From the NCBI RefSeq assembly GCF_000300855.1, contig NZ_ALJF01000023.1, positions 124,001 to 188,000 of the forward strand: 64,000 bases of DNA, in the 5' to 3' direction. The translations under genes and the position numbers were made by a program. Each line of letters begins with the position of its first letter. Positions within the stretch are counted from its first letter, which is position 1. Of the stretch, positions 18,225 through 27,646 are shown piece after piece. Below the pieces are notes generated by a model. It had not been told where the DNA came from. It ran no database searches and saw only the letters and a program-made list of their open reading frames with translations. This DNA comes from Agrobacterium albertimagni AOL15. Its GTDB lineage: Bacteria > Pseudomonadota > Alphaproteobacteria > Rhizobiales > Rhizobiaceae.

Positions 18225-19022
18225 TCACAGCGTCGGTACTGTACCGCCATCGATCACATAGTCCGCACCGTGAATCGATGCCGCGCGTTCGGATGACAGG
18301 AACGCCACGAGTTCGGCGACCTCCTCCGGCCAGGCAGGCCTGCCCAAGGGAATGCCGCCGAGCGCATCCATGATGCCCTGGCGGGCCTGATCCTCATCAA
18401 TCCCGCCGCTTTCGGCCAGGCGTTGCACCATTCGATCGGCCGCAGACGTGCGAATCCAGCCCGGCGAAACAGTGTTGACGCGCACACCGGATGGACCAAC
18501 CTCCTTCGACAGCGACTTGCTGTAGCTTGCAAGTGCCGCCTTCGCCGCCGCGTATGGGGTCGTTGAATCATGCAGCGGCAATCGATGCTGAATCGAGGCC
18601 ACATGGATGACGACGCCCTGTCTGCGCTCCAGCATTTGAGGCACCAGCAGGCGATCGAGGCGAACGGCCGCCAGAAGATTGAGCGACAACTCCTGCTGCC
18701 AGAACTCTTCCGTCGCCGCTCTGAAGCCGCCGCCGGGGGTGGATGAGCCGCCGAGGGAATGGATGACAATGTCTATTCCACCGAGTTCAGACAGCGCATG
18801 CTCCGCCAACCGGGCGACACCGTCCTCCGTCGACAAGTCCGCCTTGACGAAGGTCACTCCCGTCACCGGTGCTTCCGGCAGGTTTCGGGCGGCTGTTGCG
18901 ACCCGCGCCCCTGCCCCAGCGAAGCGTTTCACGATTGCCTCGCCTGCGCCCATCGTGCCACCGGTGACCACGACGCGTTTATCCGCAAATTCCGTGGGAT
19001 CGACCCTGAAATGCACGCTCAT
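18225..19022 (-). CDS. Short-chain dehydrogenase/reductase
   Basis: A 265-residue SDR oxidoreductase. It has the cofactor motif T-G-G-T-M-G-A-G near residue 21, a D-L-S acidic pair near 62, the H-S-L-G-G segment, and the catalytic Y-A-A-A-K near 158 preceded by Ser. The C-terminal I-D-G-G-T is typical. Its start codon overlaps the stop of the NTF2-like gene (ATGA), so the two form an operon. An HxlR regulator gene lies divergently 77 bp beyond, suggesting control by a small electrophile or quinone. The substrate is unknown. Confidence 0.85.
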   Translation of the reverse strand: MSVHFRVDPTEFADKRVVVTGGTMGAGEAIVKRFAGAGARVATAARNLPEAPVTGVTFVKADLSTEDGVARLAEHALSELGGIDIVIHSLGGSSTPGGGFRAATEEFWQQELSLNLLAAVRLDRLLVPQMLERRQGVVIHVASIQHRLPLHDSTTPYAAAKAALASYSKSLSKEVGPSGVRVNTVSPGWIRTSAADRMVQRLAESGGIDEDQARQGIMDALGGIPLGRPAWPEEVAELVAFLSSERAASIHGADYVIDGGTVPTL

Positions 19023-19348
19023 GGCGCGATCTCCAGGCTGGAGATCAGACTGCGCTCGGTCGCGAAGCGGTAGCGCAGCGTGATCGGGCTGCCCGGAAAG
19101 TTCCCCGAGACCCTGGCCGTGGCAATGAAGGTGTCACCATCGGTCTCAACGTCGAGAAGTTCGGAACGGTCATCGTAGGCCGCGATGGTCTCCGTCATCC
19201 AGGCGCGGATTTCCTGCGGGCCGCGATGTATGCGGCTTTCGTCGTGGACCACGGCAGTCTCGGAAAATCCGGAAAGTGCTCGTGCGAGGTCGCGCGCATT
19301 TCGGCCTTCAAAATAGGCCTCGACAGGCCCGGTCATGGTGTTCGACAT
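19019..19348 (-). CDS. NTF2/SnoaL-like protein
   Basis: A 109-residue protein starting at the ATG at 19348. It has the small alpha-plus-beta barrel pattern of the SnoaL/NTF2 superfamily (polyketide-cyclase-like): an early helix V-E-A-Y-F-E-G-R-N, then E-T-A-V-V-H-D, I-R-A-W-M-T-E-T and alternating strands to the end. Such proteins bind or isomerise small hydrophobic molecules. It is translationally coupled to the SDR gene downstream. Upstream codons open to 19459 run into the HxlR promoter and are not used. Confidence 0.78.
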   Translation of the reverse strand: MSNTMTGPVEAYFEGRNARDLARALSGFSETAVVHDESRIHRGPQEIRAWMTETIAAYDDRSELLDVETDGDTFIATARVSGNFPGSPITLRYRFATERSLISSLEIAP

Positions 19349-19425
19349 GGGATCAGATCTTTCGTTGTCCGTTGCGAAAGAGCGGCGCGCTTGCTCGAAA
19401 ACGAAGATGGCGATACGCTTGAAAA

Positions 19426-19809
19426 ATGACAAAAACCGACGAAAAAGTAAGGTACCCACTAAAAAGTAAGGATGCTTTCCTGACGCCCGCCGACGGGGCC
19501 CAAGGCGTGGAAAACGCTTTGCGAATCCTGGAAGGTCGCTGGAAGCTGGTGATCCTGTTTCATCTCTTCGGCGGCGCGGTGTTGCGCTTCTCGGAGCTGG
19601 AGCGAGCCATCCCGGGAATATCGCAGAAGATGTTGATCCAGCAGCTTCGCCAGATGGAGAGCGACGAGATTGTCCAGCGCATCGTTCATCATCAGGTGCC
19701 GCCCAAGGTGGAGTATTGCCTGACGGACTGGGGACAGGCGCTCTGCCCTGCTCTCGATGCGCTGCTGACCTGGGCGATCAACAAGCCCGATGACGATCCG
19801 GCTGGCTGA
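19426..19809 (+). CDS. HxlR-family transcriptional regulator
   Basis: A 127-residue winged-helix repressor of the HxlR/MarR-like type. The core G-R-W-K-L-V-I-L-F-H-L near residue 36, R-F-S-E-L-E-R-A-I-P-G-I-S-Q-K-M-L near 53 and the Y-C-L-T-D-W-G wing are characteristic. It lies divergent from the NTF2-SDR operon with a 77-bp gap and is the obvious candidate to control it. No Cys is present in the region where some HxlR sensors carry one. An 11-bp direct repeat occurs within its first 16 codons. The adjacent sfsA starts 18 bp downstream. Confidence 0.88.
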   Translation: MTKTDEKVRYPLKSKDAFLTPADGAQGVENALRILEGRWKLVILFHLFGGAVLRFSELERAIPGISQKMLIQQLRQMESDEIVQRIVHHQVPPKVEYCLTDWGQALCPALDALLTWAINKPDDDPAG

Positions 19810-19827
19810 GCCCCTGCGAAAACTGCC

Positions 19828-20547
19828 ATGATCTTTTCTCCGCCCCTCATCCCTGCCCGGCTCGTGCGTCGCTACAAGCGCTTCCTCTTCGATGCGCTGC
19901 TGGACGACGGAACTGAAATCACCGGGTTCTGCCCAAACACGGGCTCGATGCGCGGGCTGACGGAACCGGGATCGCGCATCTGGCTTTCCCAGCACCAAGC
20001 CGCAACGCGGAAATATGCTCACGCACTTGAACTCGTCGAGGCGGACGGCACCGTGGTCGGGGTGAATACGGCACTGCCCAACCGGCTCGCGGAGGAAGCC
20101 ATTCTGGCCGGGCTCGTGCCGAAGCTTGCAGGCTTTTCCACTCTGAAGCGCGAGCAGCGTTACGGCCGCAACTCGCGCATCGACATCCTGCTCGACGATG
20201 AGACGAAGGGCAGCGTGCATGTCGAGGTCAAGAACGTGCATTTCATCCGAGAGGCGGGTCTCGCGGAGTTTCCCGACAGTGTCACGACCCGCGGTGCCAA
20301 GCATCTCGACGAAATGGGCGACCTGGTCGAGACTGGCCCGCGAGCGGCCATGCTTTTCGTCATCCAGCGCGCCGATTGCGACCGCCTGAGGATCTGCGCC
20401 GATCTCGACCCCGGTTATGGCCGTGCCTTTACCCGCGCCATCTCCCGCGGTGTCGAAGCCTATGCGGTACGCTGCCGGCTCGATCGCTTCAAAATCGTGC
20501 CCGAAAGCCTCATCCCGATAGACGAAGACGGTCTGCGTGCTTTATGA
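19828..20547 (+). CDS. sfsA: DNA/RNA nuclease SfsA family protein
   Basis: A 239-residue protein of the SfsA family, originally named for a sugar-fermentation effect and proposed to be nuclease-like. Family marks are R-R-Y-K-R-F near residue 14, the C-P-N-T-G-S-M segment near 35, and K-R-E-Q-R-Y-G-R-N-S-R-I-D near 105. The nuclease-like E-V-K-N-V and F-P-D-S-V-T-T-R-G motifs follow near 133-155. It starts 18 bp after the HxlR gene and precedes map by 41 bp. Confidence 0.93.
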   Translation: MIFSPPLIPARLVRRYKRFLFDALLDDGTEITGFCPNTGSMRGLTEPGSRIWLSQHQAATRKYAHALELVEADGTVVGVNTALPNRLAEEAILAGLVPKLAGFSTLKREQRYGRNSRIDILLDDETKGSVHVEVKNVHFIREAGLAEFPDSVTTRGAKHLDEMGDLVETGPRAAMLFVIQRADCDRLRICADLDPGYGRAFTRAISRGVEAYAVRCRLDRFKIVPESLIPIDEDGLRAL

Positions 20548-20588
20548 ACGGGCAAAGCTCCTCGATTAGAATTTCATAGAGGTACCCC

Positions 20589-21413
20589 ATGGTCACCTAT
20601 ATCGACGCGGCGACGGCGCCGCTCAAGAATACCGGCGCGATCCGTCTTTACGGCGCCGAGGACTTTGAAGGCATGCGCCGCGCCTGCCAGTTGACCGCAC
20701 GCTGCCTCGACGCACTCGTGCCGATGGTGAAGCCCGGCGTGACGACGGCTGCCATCGACAAGTTTGTCTTCGAGTTCGGCGCCGATTACGGTGCCCTGCC
20801 CGCAACGCTCAATTATCGTGGCTACAAGTATTCGGTCTGCACTTCGATCAACCATGTCGTCTGTCACGGCATGCCGGACGACAAGCCGCTGCGCGACGGC
20901 GATATCGTCAATATCGACGTGACCTACCTGCTCGACGGCTGGCACGGCGATTCGAGCCGCATGTATCCGGTCGGCCAGATCAAACGGGCCGCCGAGCGGC
21001 TGATGGAAGTCACCTATGAGTGCCTGATGCGCGGCATCGCCGCAGTGCGCCCCGGCGCTCGCACGGGTGCCATCGGCGACGCGATCCAGACCTATGCCGA
21101 GGCTGAACGCTGCTCGGTGGTGCGCGACTTCTGCGGCCATGGGGTCGGGCGTCTCTTCCACGACAGCCCGAACATCCTGCATTACGGCAAGGCGAACGAG
21201 GGCCCGGAATTGCGCGAGGGTATGATCTTCACCATCGAGCCGATGATCAATCTCGGCAAGCCGCATGTGAAGGTACTCTCGGACGGCTGGACCGCCGTCA
21301 CCCGCGACCGGTCGCTGACGGCGCAATACGAGCATACGGTCGGCGTGACCGCCAATGGCTGCGAGATCTTCACCCTGTCGCCTGCTGGCCTCGACCGTCC
21401 GGGCCTCGGCTGA
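20589..21413 (+). CDS. map: Type I methionine aminopeptidase
   Basis: A 274-residue metalloprotease removing initiator methionine. The metal ligands are visible in order: Asp in V-N-I-D-V-T and Asp in H-G-D-S-S-R, His in G-H-G-V-G, Glu in T-I-E-P-M and Glu in Q-Y-E-H-T. H-G-M-P is the substrate-binding His region. The ribosome-binding site is AGAGGTACC. Proteins are usually about 250-280 residues, so it is full length. It lies between sfsA and radC. Confidence 0.95.
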   Translation: MVTYIDAATAPLKNTGAIRLYGAEDFEGMRRACQLTARCLDALVPMVKPGVTTAAIDKFVFEFGADYGALPATLNYRGYKYSVCTSINHVVCHGMPDDKPLRDGDIVNIDVTYLLDGWHGDSSRMYPVGQIKRAAERLMEVTYECLMRGIAAVRPGARTGAIGDAIQTYAEAERCSVVRDFCGHGVGRLFHDSPNILHYGKANEGPELREGMIFTIEPMINLGKPHVKVLSDGWTAVTRDRSLTAQYEHTVGVTANGCEIFTLSPAGLDRPGLG

Positions 21414-21527
21414 CAGACGCGCGTCAATCCGAGCTGCCGCAACTTGAACTTGCGCACGGCGGCAGTCGTGTCACTATATCCTCGCGGCGGATCGGCCGCT
21501 CGACCATGAGGGTCAGGATTGGGTGGC

Positions 21528-22394
21528 ATGACGAGCAAGTTTCCGTTCCCAGGTGAATCCCTGCGCCATGAAAGCGCAGCCGCGCAACAGGTCAGCGACC
21601 TATTCGGCTCCGGTCGACAGCTGCCCCATGATGAAGCCGACGAGCGCAGCTTCTTCGCAGAGCAGCCAGCAAGAGAAAACACCATTGCCAAGGCCGCATC
21701 GACACGCGCCGCAATGCCGCCAGAGGCCCATTATCTGGGGCATAGGGAGCGATTGCGCAGCCGCTTTCGCGAGGGAGGCGAGACGGCACTTGCAGATTAC
21801 GAGATCCTCGAACTGCTGCTCTTCCGGCTGATTCCGCGCCGCGACACTAAGCCGATCGCGAAAGCACTGCTTGCCCGTTTCCAGACACTCGCCGGCGTGC
21901 TCGGTGCGCCGCCCGCGCTGTTGCAGGAGGTGAAGGGCGTCGGCGAGACAGTGGCACTCGATCTGAAGCTGATCGCCAGTGTCGCACAGCGCATGCTGAA
22001 GAGCGAGCTTCGCGAAAAGCAGGTCCTGTCATCCTGGTCGTCCGTGATCGATTACTGTCACGCCGCCATGGCCTACGAGACGACAGAGCAGTTCCGCATT
22101 CTCTTCCTCGACAAGCGCAACGTGCTGATCGCAGACGAGATCCAGGGGCGCGGCACCGTCGATCACACGCCGGTCTATCCGCGCGAGGTGGTCAAACGGG
22201 CGCTCGAACTCTCGGCGACCGCCATTATCTTGGTCCACAACCATCCGAGTGGCGACCCGACACCGTCGCGGGCGGACATCGACATGACGCGGACCATCGT
22301 CGAAACCGCCAAGCCATTAGGCATCACCGTGCATGACCATATCATCATCGGCAAGGATGGTCATGCCAGCCTCAAGGGTTTGCGGCTGATCTGA
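21528..22394 (+). CDS. radC: RadC family JAB/MPN protein
   Basis: A 288-residue protein starting at the ATG at 21528, with AGGA 9 nt upstream; an in-frame TTG at 21519 is less likely. The N-terminal 60 residues are low complexity. A helix-hairpin-helix region (L-Q-E-V-K-G-V-G-E) precedes the JAMM metal motif H-N-H-P-S-G-D-P-T-P-S-R-A-D near residue 237. RadC was once thought a repair protein; its biochemical role is unsettled. It follows map on the same strand. Confidence 0.92.
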   Translation: MTSKFPFPGESLRHESAAAQQVSDLFGSGRQLPHDEADERSFFAEQPARENTIAKAASTRAAMPPEAHYLGHRERLRSRFREGGETALADYEILELLLFRLIPRRDTKPIAKALLARFQTLAGVLGAPPALLQEVKGVGETVALDLKLIASVAQRMLKSELREKQVLSSWSSVIDYCHAAMAYETTEQFRILFLDKRNVLIADEIQGRGTVDHTPVYPREVVKRALELSATAIILVHNHPSGDPTPSRADIDMTRTIVETAKPLGITVHDHIIIGKDGHASLKGLRLI

Positions 22395-22541
22395 CGGCCA
22401 GCTCCTGCAGGCTCCCCCAGATCGTGGGTGCCTCAACTCTTTCGCCGCACCGGCATGATAACGAAACGGTGACGTTGCCCTGTCATACTGCTTCCGGATA
22501 ATGTGCACTGCAGCATGGCGGCGGGCAAACAGAGGCATCTC

Positions 22542-23966
22542 ATGAACCAGTATGATTTCGTCGTGATTGGCAGCGGACCAGCCGGACGCCGAGCGGCGAT
22601 CCAGGCCGCGAAGCTGGAAAAGAAGGTTCTCGTCATCGAGAAGGGCACGCGCGTCGGCGGCGTCTCGGTTCATACCGGCACGATCCCTTCGAAGACATTG
22701 CGTGAGACGGCTCTCAATCTCACCGGCTGGCGCGAGCGCGGCTTCTACGGCCGCAGCTATCGTGTGAAGCAGGAAATCAACGCTGACGACCTGCGTCGCC
22801 GGCTGCTCATCACACTCGATCACGAGGTCGAGGTGCTCGAACACCAGTTTTCGCGCAACCGCGTGCAGCAGATGCGCGGCACGGCGCGATTCATCGACGC
22901 GCATACGATCGAGGTGACGAAGGACGATGGCGAAGTGCTGCAGGTGCAGGCCCAGTCCGTTCTGTTGGCCGTCGGCACCCGGCCGTTCAAGCCCTCGCAT
23001 ATCCCCTTCGACGGCGTTAGCATCATCGACAGCGACGAGATCCTTGAGATCAAGGAACTGCCGCGCTCGATGATCGTGATTGGTGCAGGTGTCATCGGCA
23101 TCGAATATGCGACGATATTCTCGGCGCTCGATACGGTCGTGACCGTTGTCGAACCGCGCGACACCATGCTCGATTTCATCGACAAGGAAATCGTCGAAGA
23201 CTTCACCTACCAGCTGCGCGACCGGAATATGAAGCTGATCTTCGGCCAGACAGTCGAGGGCGTTGAAAAGGTCGACGGCAAATGCCGCGTGACGCTGAAG
23301 AACGGTCGTGTACTGACCGCCGAGATGGTTCTTTTTGCTGCCGGTCGCGTTGGCGCAGTCGATTCGCTGAACCTTGCCGCCGCCGGTCTCGAAGCCGACA
23401 ATCGCGGTCGGCTGAAGGTCAACCCCGAGACATTCCAGACCTCGGTTCCGAACATCTATGCCGCCGGCGATGTCGTCGGCTTCCCGTCGCTTGCGTCTAC
23501 CTCGATGGAACAGGGCCGAATCGCCGCCCGCCATGCCGTCGGCGCACCGGCGCATGATCCGCCGCAATTCTTCCCCTATGGCATTTATGCGGTGCCGGAA
23601 ATCTCGACCTGCGGCCTCACAGAAGAAGAGGTCATTCAGCGCGGCATTCCCTATGAAACCGGGATTGCGCATTTCCGTGAGACGTCGCGCGGCCATATCA
23701 TGGGTCTCGACAGCGGCATGCTGAAGATGATCTTCTCGCTCAAAACCCGTCGCCTTCTCGGCGTGCACATCGTCGGCGAAGGCGCGACCGAACTCGTTCA
23801 CATCGGCCAGGCGGTCCTCAACCTCAAAGGCACGGTGGAATATTTCGTCGAGAACACCTTCAACTATCCGACGCTGGCCGAAGCCTACAAGATCGCCGGC
23901 CTCGATGCCTGGAACCGCATGGGCGAGTTGAAGGTGGAGAAGATCGAACGACGCGCGGCGGAATAG
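22542..23966 (+). CDS. sthA: Soluble pyridine nucleotide transhydrogenase SthA
   Basis: A 474-residue flavoprotein of the disulfide-reductase family exchanging electrons between NADPH and NAD+ in the cytoplasm. The ATG at 22542 (AGAGG upstream) is chosen over one at 22503. It has G-S-G-P-A-G-R near residue 12 for FAD and V-I-G-A-G-V-I-G-I-E-Y near 180 for NAD(P). The redox-disulfide position reads V-S-V-H-T-G-T-I-P-S-K, lacking the cysteine pair, which separates SthA from lipoamide dehydrogenase. The C-terminal dimerisation domain is intact. It stands alone. Confidence 0.93.
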   Translation: MNQYDFVVIGSGPAGRRAAIQAAKLEKKVLVIEKGTRVGGVSVHTGTIPSKTLRETALNLTGWRERGFYGRSYRVKQEINADDLRRRLLITLDHEVEVLEHQFSRNRVQQMRGTARFIDAHTIEVTKDDGEVLQVQAQSVLLAVGTRPFKPSHIPFDGVSIIDSDEILEIKELPRSMIVIGAGVIGIEYATIFSALDTVVTVVEPRDTMLDFIDKEIVEDFTYQLRDRNMKLIFGQTVEGVEKVDGKCRVTLKNGRVLTAEMVLFAAGRVGAVDSLNLAAAGLEADNRGRLKVNPETFQTSVPNIYAAGDVVGFPSLASTSMEQGRIAARHAVGAPAHDPPQFFPYGIYAVPEISTCGLTEEEVIQRGIPYETGIAHFRETSRGHIMGLDSGMLKMIFSLKTRRLLGVHIVGEGATELVHIGQAVLNLKGTVEYFVENTFNYPTLAEAYKIAGLDAWNRMGELKVEKIERRAAE

Positions 23967-24120
23967 AACCTAGCCAGCGATAAGTATCCATTTGCGGAAG
24001 GCACACTTGCAGCTTGCATGAGAACGGCTGACGCCGAGGCGCGACTCATGTCAGGATGGGTCTCTTTAAACCCTCCGGCTCCCCGCCGATTTTTCCTGGG
24101 GCTGCAGCAGAGATTTTCTG

Positions 24121-25335
24121 ATGTTTTCATCCTTCGGCCAGATTGCCGGCCGTCCGCAATTGCTTGTCTTGTCCTTGATGATCTTCGCCCAGGGCTCGGC
24201 CTTCGGGGCAACAATCCCGTATCTTTCGGTGACCGCGATCGGCACGCTCGGGATGAGCGATCAGGCCTTCTCGCTGCTCGTTCTGGTGTCCTCGGTTTCT
24301 GCTGTCGTCATCAGCGTTTCGCTCGGCATACTCTCGGACCTCTTGGGCGACAGGCGCCATATGCTGATGGCGATGTCAGCGATGGGTGTCATCGGCTACG
24401 GCGCCATCTACCTGTTTCCCTCGGTACCGGTCTTCCTTGGCGCGACCTCGCTGATCGTGCCCTTCTTCTACGCCACAAGCTCGCTGCTCTTTGCCAGCGC
24501 GCGGCTGGAAACCGGCGACATCGAACCGGCGGATGCAGCCTCGATCAACGGCACCTTGCGCGCCGTGGTTTCTGCCGCCTGGGTGATAACGCCGGCGGGT
24601 CTTGGACTGGCGCTCGGCGCTTCCGGCAACATGCTTGGTGCCTGGGGGCTTGCCGCGCTGTTTTGCCTGTTCATCCTCATCTGCGCGACATTCATCCTTA
24701 AGGCTCCGCCGAGCCGGCCGGCCCGTGACACGTCGGCGCCTGGCTTTCTTGCCGCGCTCAAGGAACTCGCCGCTCGCGACGTGCTGATCGGCATGGTTTC
24801 GATCGCAGCGATCACTTCGACCTTGCGGCTTAGCGGCACGGTCTGGCCTCTGATCCTCACGCTACAGCTTGGCGGCAAGACTGCCGATGTCGGGCTGATC
24901 GCCGGAATGACCGCACTGGTTGAGATCCCCTTCATGCTGATCTGGGCGCACCTACTCAAGCGCCACGGCATTGTCGGCATGATCGTGACCGCGGCGCTCG
25001 GCTATGGCGGCTATATGGCAGCCCTCAGCTTCGCTTCGGCGCCCTGGCACATCTATGCGCTGGCGCTGCCGGGTGCAGCCTTTGCCGCAGCACTTCTGGC
25101 GCTGCCGCTCAGCTATTTCCAGGATCTATTTCCCGGACGCCCCGGCCTCGGTACGGCCTTCCTGCCGATCAATTCCTTCCTCGGCAATGGAATCAACGCC
25201 GCAGCCTTCGCGGTCGGCTCGCATTACCTTGGCTATTCCGGATCTGCGTGGCTCGGGCTGGTGCTGGCCGTGCTCGGCGTGATCGGTCTCTGGTCGGTGG
25301 AGCGACGCGTGGCGCGTGCCAGTTCTGAGAGCTGA
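24121..25335 (+). CDS. MFS transporter
   Basis: A 404-residue predicted 12-helix major facilitator superfamily protein. The A-like loop motif G-I-L-S-D-L-L-G-D-R-R is visible after helix 2 near residue 62. Substrate is unknown; sugar-efflux-type (SetA-like) members have similar length. It is convergent with the metallo-hydrolase gene, and only 5 bp separate the two stop codons. Confidence 0.82.
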   Translation: MFSSFGQIAGRPQLLVLSLMIFAQGSAFGATIPYLSVTAIGTLGMSDQAFSLLVLVSSVSAVVISVSLGILSDLLGDRRHMLMAMSAMGVIGYGAIYLFPSVPVFLGATSLIVPFFYATSSLLFASARLETGDIEPADAASINGTLRAVVSAAWVITPAGLGLALGASGNMLGAWGLAALFCLFILICATFILKAPPSRPARDTSAPGFLAALKELAARDVLIGMVSIAAITSTLRLSGTVWPLILTLQLGGKTADVGLIAGMTALVEIPFMLIWAHLLKRHGIVGMIVTAALGYGGYMAALSFASAPWHIYALALPGAAFAAALLALPLSYFQDLFPGRPGLGTAFLPINSFLGNGINAAAFAVGSHYLGYSGSAWLGLVLAVLGVIGLWSVERRVARASSES

Positions 25336-25340
25336 TCCGC

Positions 25341-26090
25341 CTAGAAGCTCAGGAGTTCGCCATCCTCGGGGACCAGCAAACGGCTCTGATCGATGGGGGC
25401 GGCGGCAGCCATACGCGTGAGATCGGCGCGCGAGACCGTCGCATGGTCGACGGCATCGAGATGGGTGACAACAACCTTTGCATGACCTGACAGCCTGACC
25501 GTCTCAAGGACCATTGGACCATCCATCACTAATGGCCCCTTGCCCTTCCAGAGCGCGCCACAGCCGTGAACAACGACGACATCGGGTCGTTCATTCGCCA
25601 GAACTACCTCCACCTCCGGGCACAGAATCGTGTCGCCCGCCCAATAGAGCGTCGGCTCATCGGCCGCGTTCAACAGAAAGCCCGAAACCTCGCCCATATC
25701 GTCCAGAACCTCCGGAGGTCCATGACGGCCATCCGTCGTGCGGATCTGGACCGAACCAAGCGTGAGCCGCTGCCCGATCGCTCGGACGTCCTCGAAACCC
25801 ATCGCCATGATCGCCGCCTGATCGCGACTGTCGCAGAGGATCGGCATCGACTTCGGCAGCGCCCGTTGTGCCGCTTCGTCAAAATGGTCGGAATGGAGAG
25901 GTGAAATCAGGACCGCATCGATGCCATCCAGCAATTCTTCGACCGTCAGAGGCAGGTCTACGAGCGGTGAGGTAGCGCGGCCGGAATAGCTGCGCCCTTC
26001 GCCCTTGGCCGCAAGCCAGGGATCGAGGAGCAGCCGGCTGCCAGCCACATCGACGGTGAGCGTCGCACTTCTGATAAGCCTGATCTGCAT
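25341..26090 (-). CDS. MBL-fold metallo-hydrolase (UlaG-like)
   Basis: A 249-residue protein with the metallo-beta-lactamase fold. The metal motif appears as S-P-L-H-S-D-H-F-D near residue 63, and later His/Asp residues lie in Y-W-A-G-D-T and V-V-V-H-G. T-H-L-D-A-V-D-H lies near 212. The N-terminal strand I-R-S-A-T-L-T-V-D-V-A-G-S-R is typical of UlaG/UPF0173-like hydrolases. Substrate is unknown. It lies between the MFS gene and tig and is followed by no clear terminator. Confidence 0.82.
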   Translation of the reverse strand: MQIRLIRSATLTVDVAGSRLLLDPWLAAKGEGRSYSGRATSPLVDLPLTVEELLDGIDAVLISPLHSDHFDEAAQRALPKSMPILCDSRDQAAIMAMGFEDVRAIGQRLTLGSVQIRTTDGRHGPPEVLDDMGEVSGFLLNAADEPTLYWAGDTILCPEVEVVLANERPDVVVVHGCGALWKGKGPLVMDGPMVLETVRLSGHAKVVVTHLDAVDHATVSRADLTRMAAAAPIDQSRLLVPEDGELLSF

Positions 26091-26113
26091 GACCCGTCTC
26101 CATCGCTTAAAGA

Positions 26114-26141
26114 CGAAAAAGCCGCCCCGAGGGACGGCTTT
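26114..26141 (-). terminator. Terminator of tig
   Basis: On the minus strand AAAGCCGTCCC (26141-26131) pairs with GGGCGGCTTT (26127-26118), followed by TTCG. It lies 27 nt after the tig stop and just upstream of the metallo-hydrolase gene. Confidence 0.75.
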
Positions 26142-26167
26142 CTCTGAAGTTCAATCGGGCACGAAGA

Positions 26168-27646
26168 TTACTCGGCGTCGCCTTCGGCAGCCTTCTTCTT
26201 CGGAGCGGCCTTCTTCTTCGGAGCGGCTTCTTCGCCTTCTGCAGCGTCTTCAGCCTTGGCAGCAGTCTTCTTCTTCGGAGCAGCCTTCTTCGCCGGCTTG
26301 TCGCCTTCTTCGGCGTCGTCGGCGAGAAGCTCTTCCTTGCTCACGGCCTTGTCGGTGACGGAGACTTCGGTGAGCAGCTTGTCGATGACCTTCTCTTCGA
26401 AGATCGGTGCGCGCAGCGAAGCGGCAGCGCCAGGCGTGTTGCGGAAGAAGTCGAGGATCTGCTTTTCCTGGCCCGGGAACTGCTGCAGCTGAGCAAAGAG
26501 CGAACGCTGCATTTCTTCTTCGGTCACTTCGATGCCGGCCTTTTCGCCGATTTCGGATAGCACGAGGCCGAGGCGTACGCGACGCTCGGCAAGCGCGCGG
26601 TATTCTTCGCGGGCAGCTTCTTCCGTCGTGTCTTCATCAGCGAAGGTCTTGCCGGACTGGGCGAGATCGGTGTTGATCTGGCGCCAGATGTTCTCGAACT
26701 CGGCATCGACGAGCTTCGAGGGCGATTCGAACTTGTAGAGCTCGTCCAGCTGGTCGAGGATCTGACGCTTGACCTTCTGACGGGTGACGTTGCCGTACTG
26801 GCTTTCGATCTGGCCGCGAACGATTTCCTTCAGCTTCTCGACCGATTCGACGCCGAGCTTGGTTGCCAGTTCGTCATTGATTTCGGTCTTGGCCGGGCTT
26901 GCGACTTCCTTGACGGTGATGTCGAAGGTGGCTTCCTTGCCAGCGAGGTTGGCAGCCGGGTATTCGGTCGGGAAGGTCACGGTAATGACCTTTTCGTCAC
27001 CAGCCTTCAGGCCAACCAGCTGCTCTTCGAAGCCCGGGATGAAGCGGTTCGAGCCAATGACCAGCTCTGCGTCTTCGTCCTTGCCGCCGTCGAAGGCTTC
27101 GCCATCGACCTTGCCGAGGTAATCCATGGTGACGCGGTCGCCATCAGCGGCCTTGCCCTTCTTGGTTTCGAAGGTGCGGGCGCTCTCAGCGATCTTCTCG
27201 ATCTGCTCGTTGATCTCGTCTTCAGAGACTTCAACGACTTCGCGGGTCACCTTGATGCCATCGACCGACTTCAGTTCGATCGCCGGGATGATTTCGTAGG
27301 ACAGGGTGAACTCGAGGTCAGCCTGGGCGGAAAGGATCTTTTCCGCTTCCTTCTCGTCCTCGGTCATGACGATTTCCGGCTGGGTCGCCGACTTTTCGCC
27401 GCGCTCCGACAGGATCGCCGACGGCTTGTCACGGATGATCTCGTTGACGAGTTCAGCCATGATCGACTTGCCGTACATCTTCTTGACATGGGAGGTCGGC
27501 ACCTTGCCCGGACGGAAGCCGTTGATGCGGACCTTGTCCTTCACATCGGCCAGGCGCTCATTCATGCGCTGTTCCATGTCCTTGGCCGGAATGATGACCT
27601 TGATTTCGCGCTTCAGCCCTTCAGCGAGCGTTTCGATAACCTGCAT
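26168..27646 (-). CDS. tig: Trigger factor chaperone
   Basis: A 492-residue ribosome-bound chaperone and peptidyl-prolyl isomerase. The ribosome-docking signature G-F-R-P-G-K-V-P lies near residue 44. The FKBP-like domain spans about 155-250, and the C-terminal chaperone arms run to about 430. The last 60 residues are a Lys/Ala/Glu-rich low-complexity tail with three K-K-A-A-P-K-K-K-like repeats, longer than in E. coli (432 residues). It stands alone upstream of the metallo-hydrolase. Confidence 0.96.
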   Translation of the reverse strand: MQVIETLAEGLKREIKVIIPAKDMEQRMNERLADVKDKVRINGFRPGKVPTSHVKKMYGKSIMAELVNEIIRDKPSAILSERGEKSATQPEIVMTEDEKEAEKILSAQADLEFTLSYEIIPAIELKSVDGIKVTREVVEVSEDEINEQIEKIAESARTFETKKGKAADGDRVTMDYLGKVDGEAFDGGKDEDAELVIGSNRFIPGFEEQLVGLKAGDEKVITVTFPTEYPAANLAGKEATFDITVKEVASPAKTEINDELATKLGVESVEKLKEIVRGQIESQYGNVTRQKVKRQILDQLDELYKFESPSKLVDAEFENIWRQINTDLAQSGKTFADEDTTEEAAREEYRALAERRVRLGLVLSEIGEKAGIEVTEEEMQRSLFAQLQQFPGQEKQILDFFRNTPGAAASLRAPIFEEKVIDKLLTEVSVTDKAVSKEELLADDAEEGDKPAKKAAPKKKTAAKAEDAAEGEEAAPKKKAAPKKKAAEGDAE

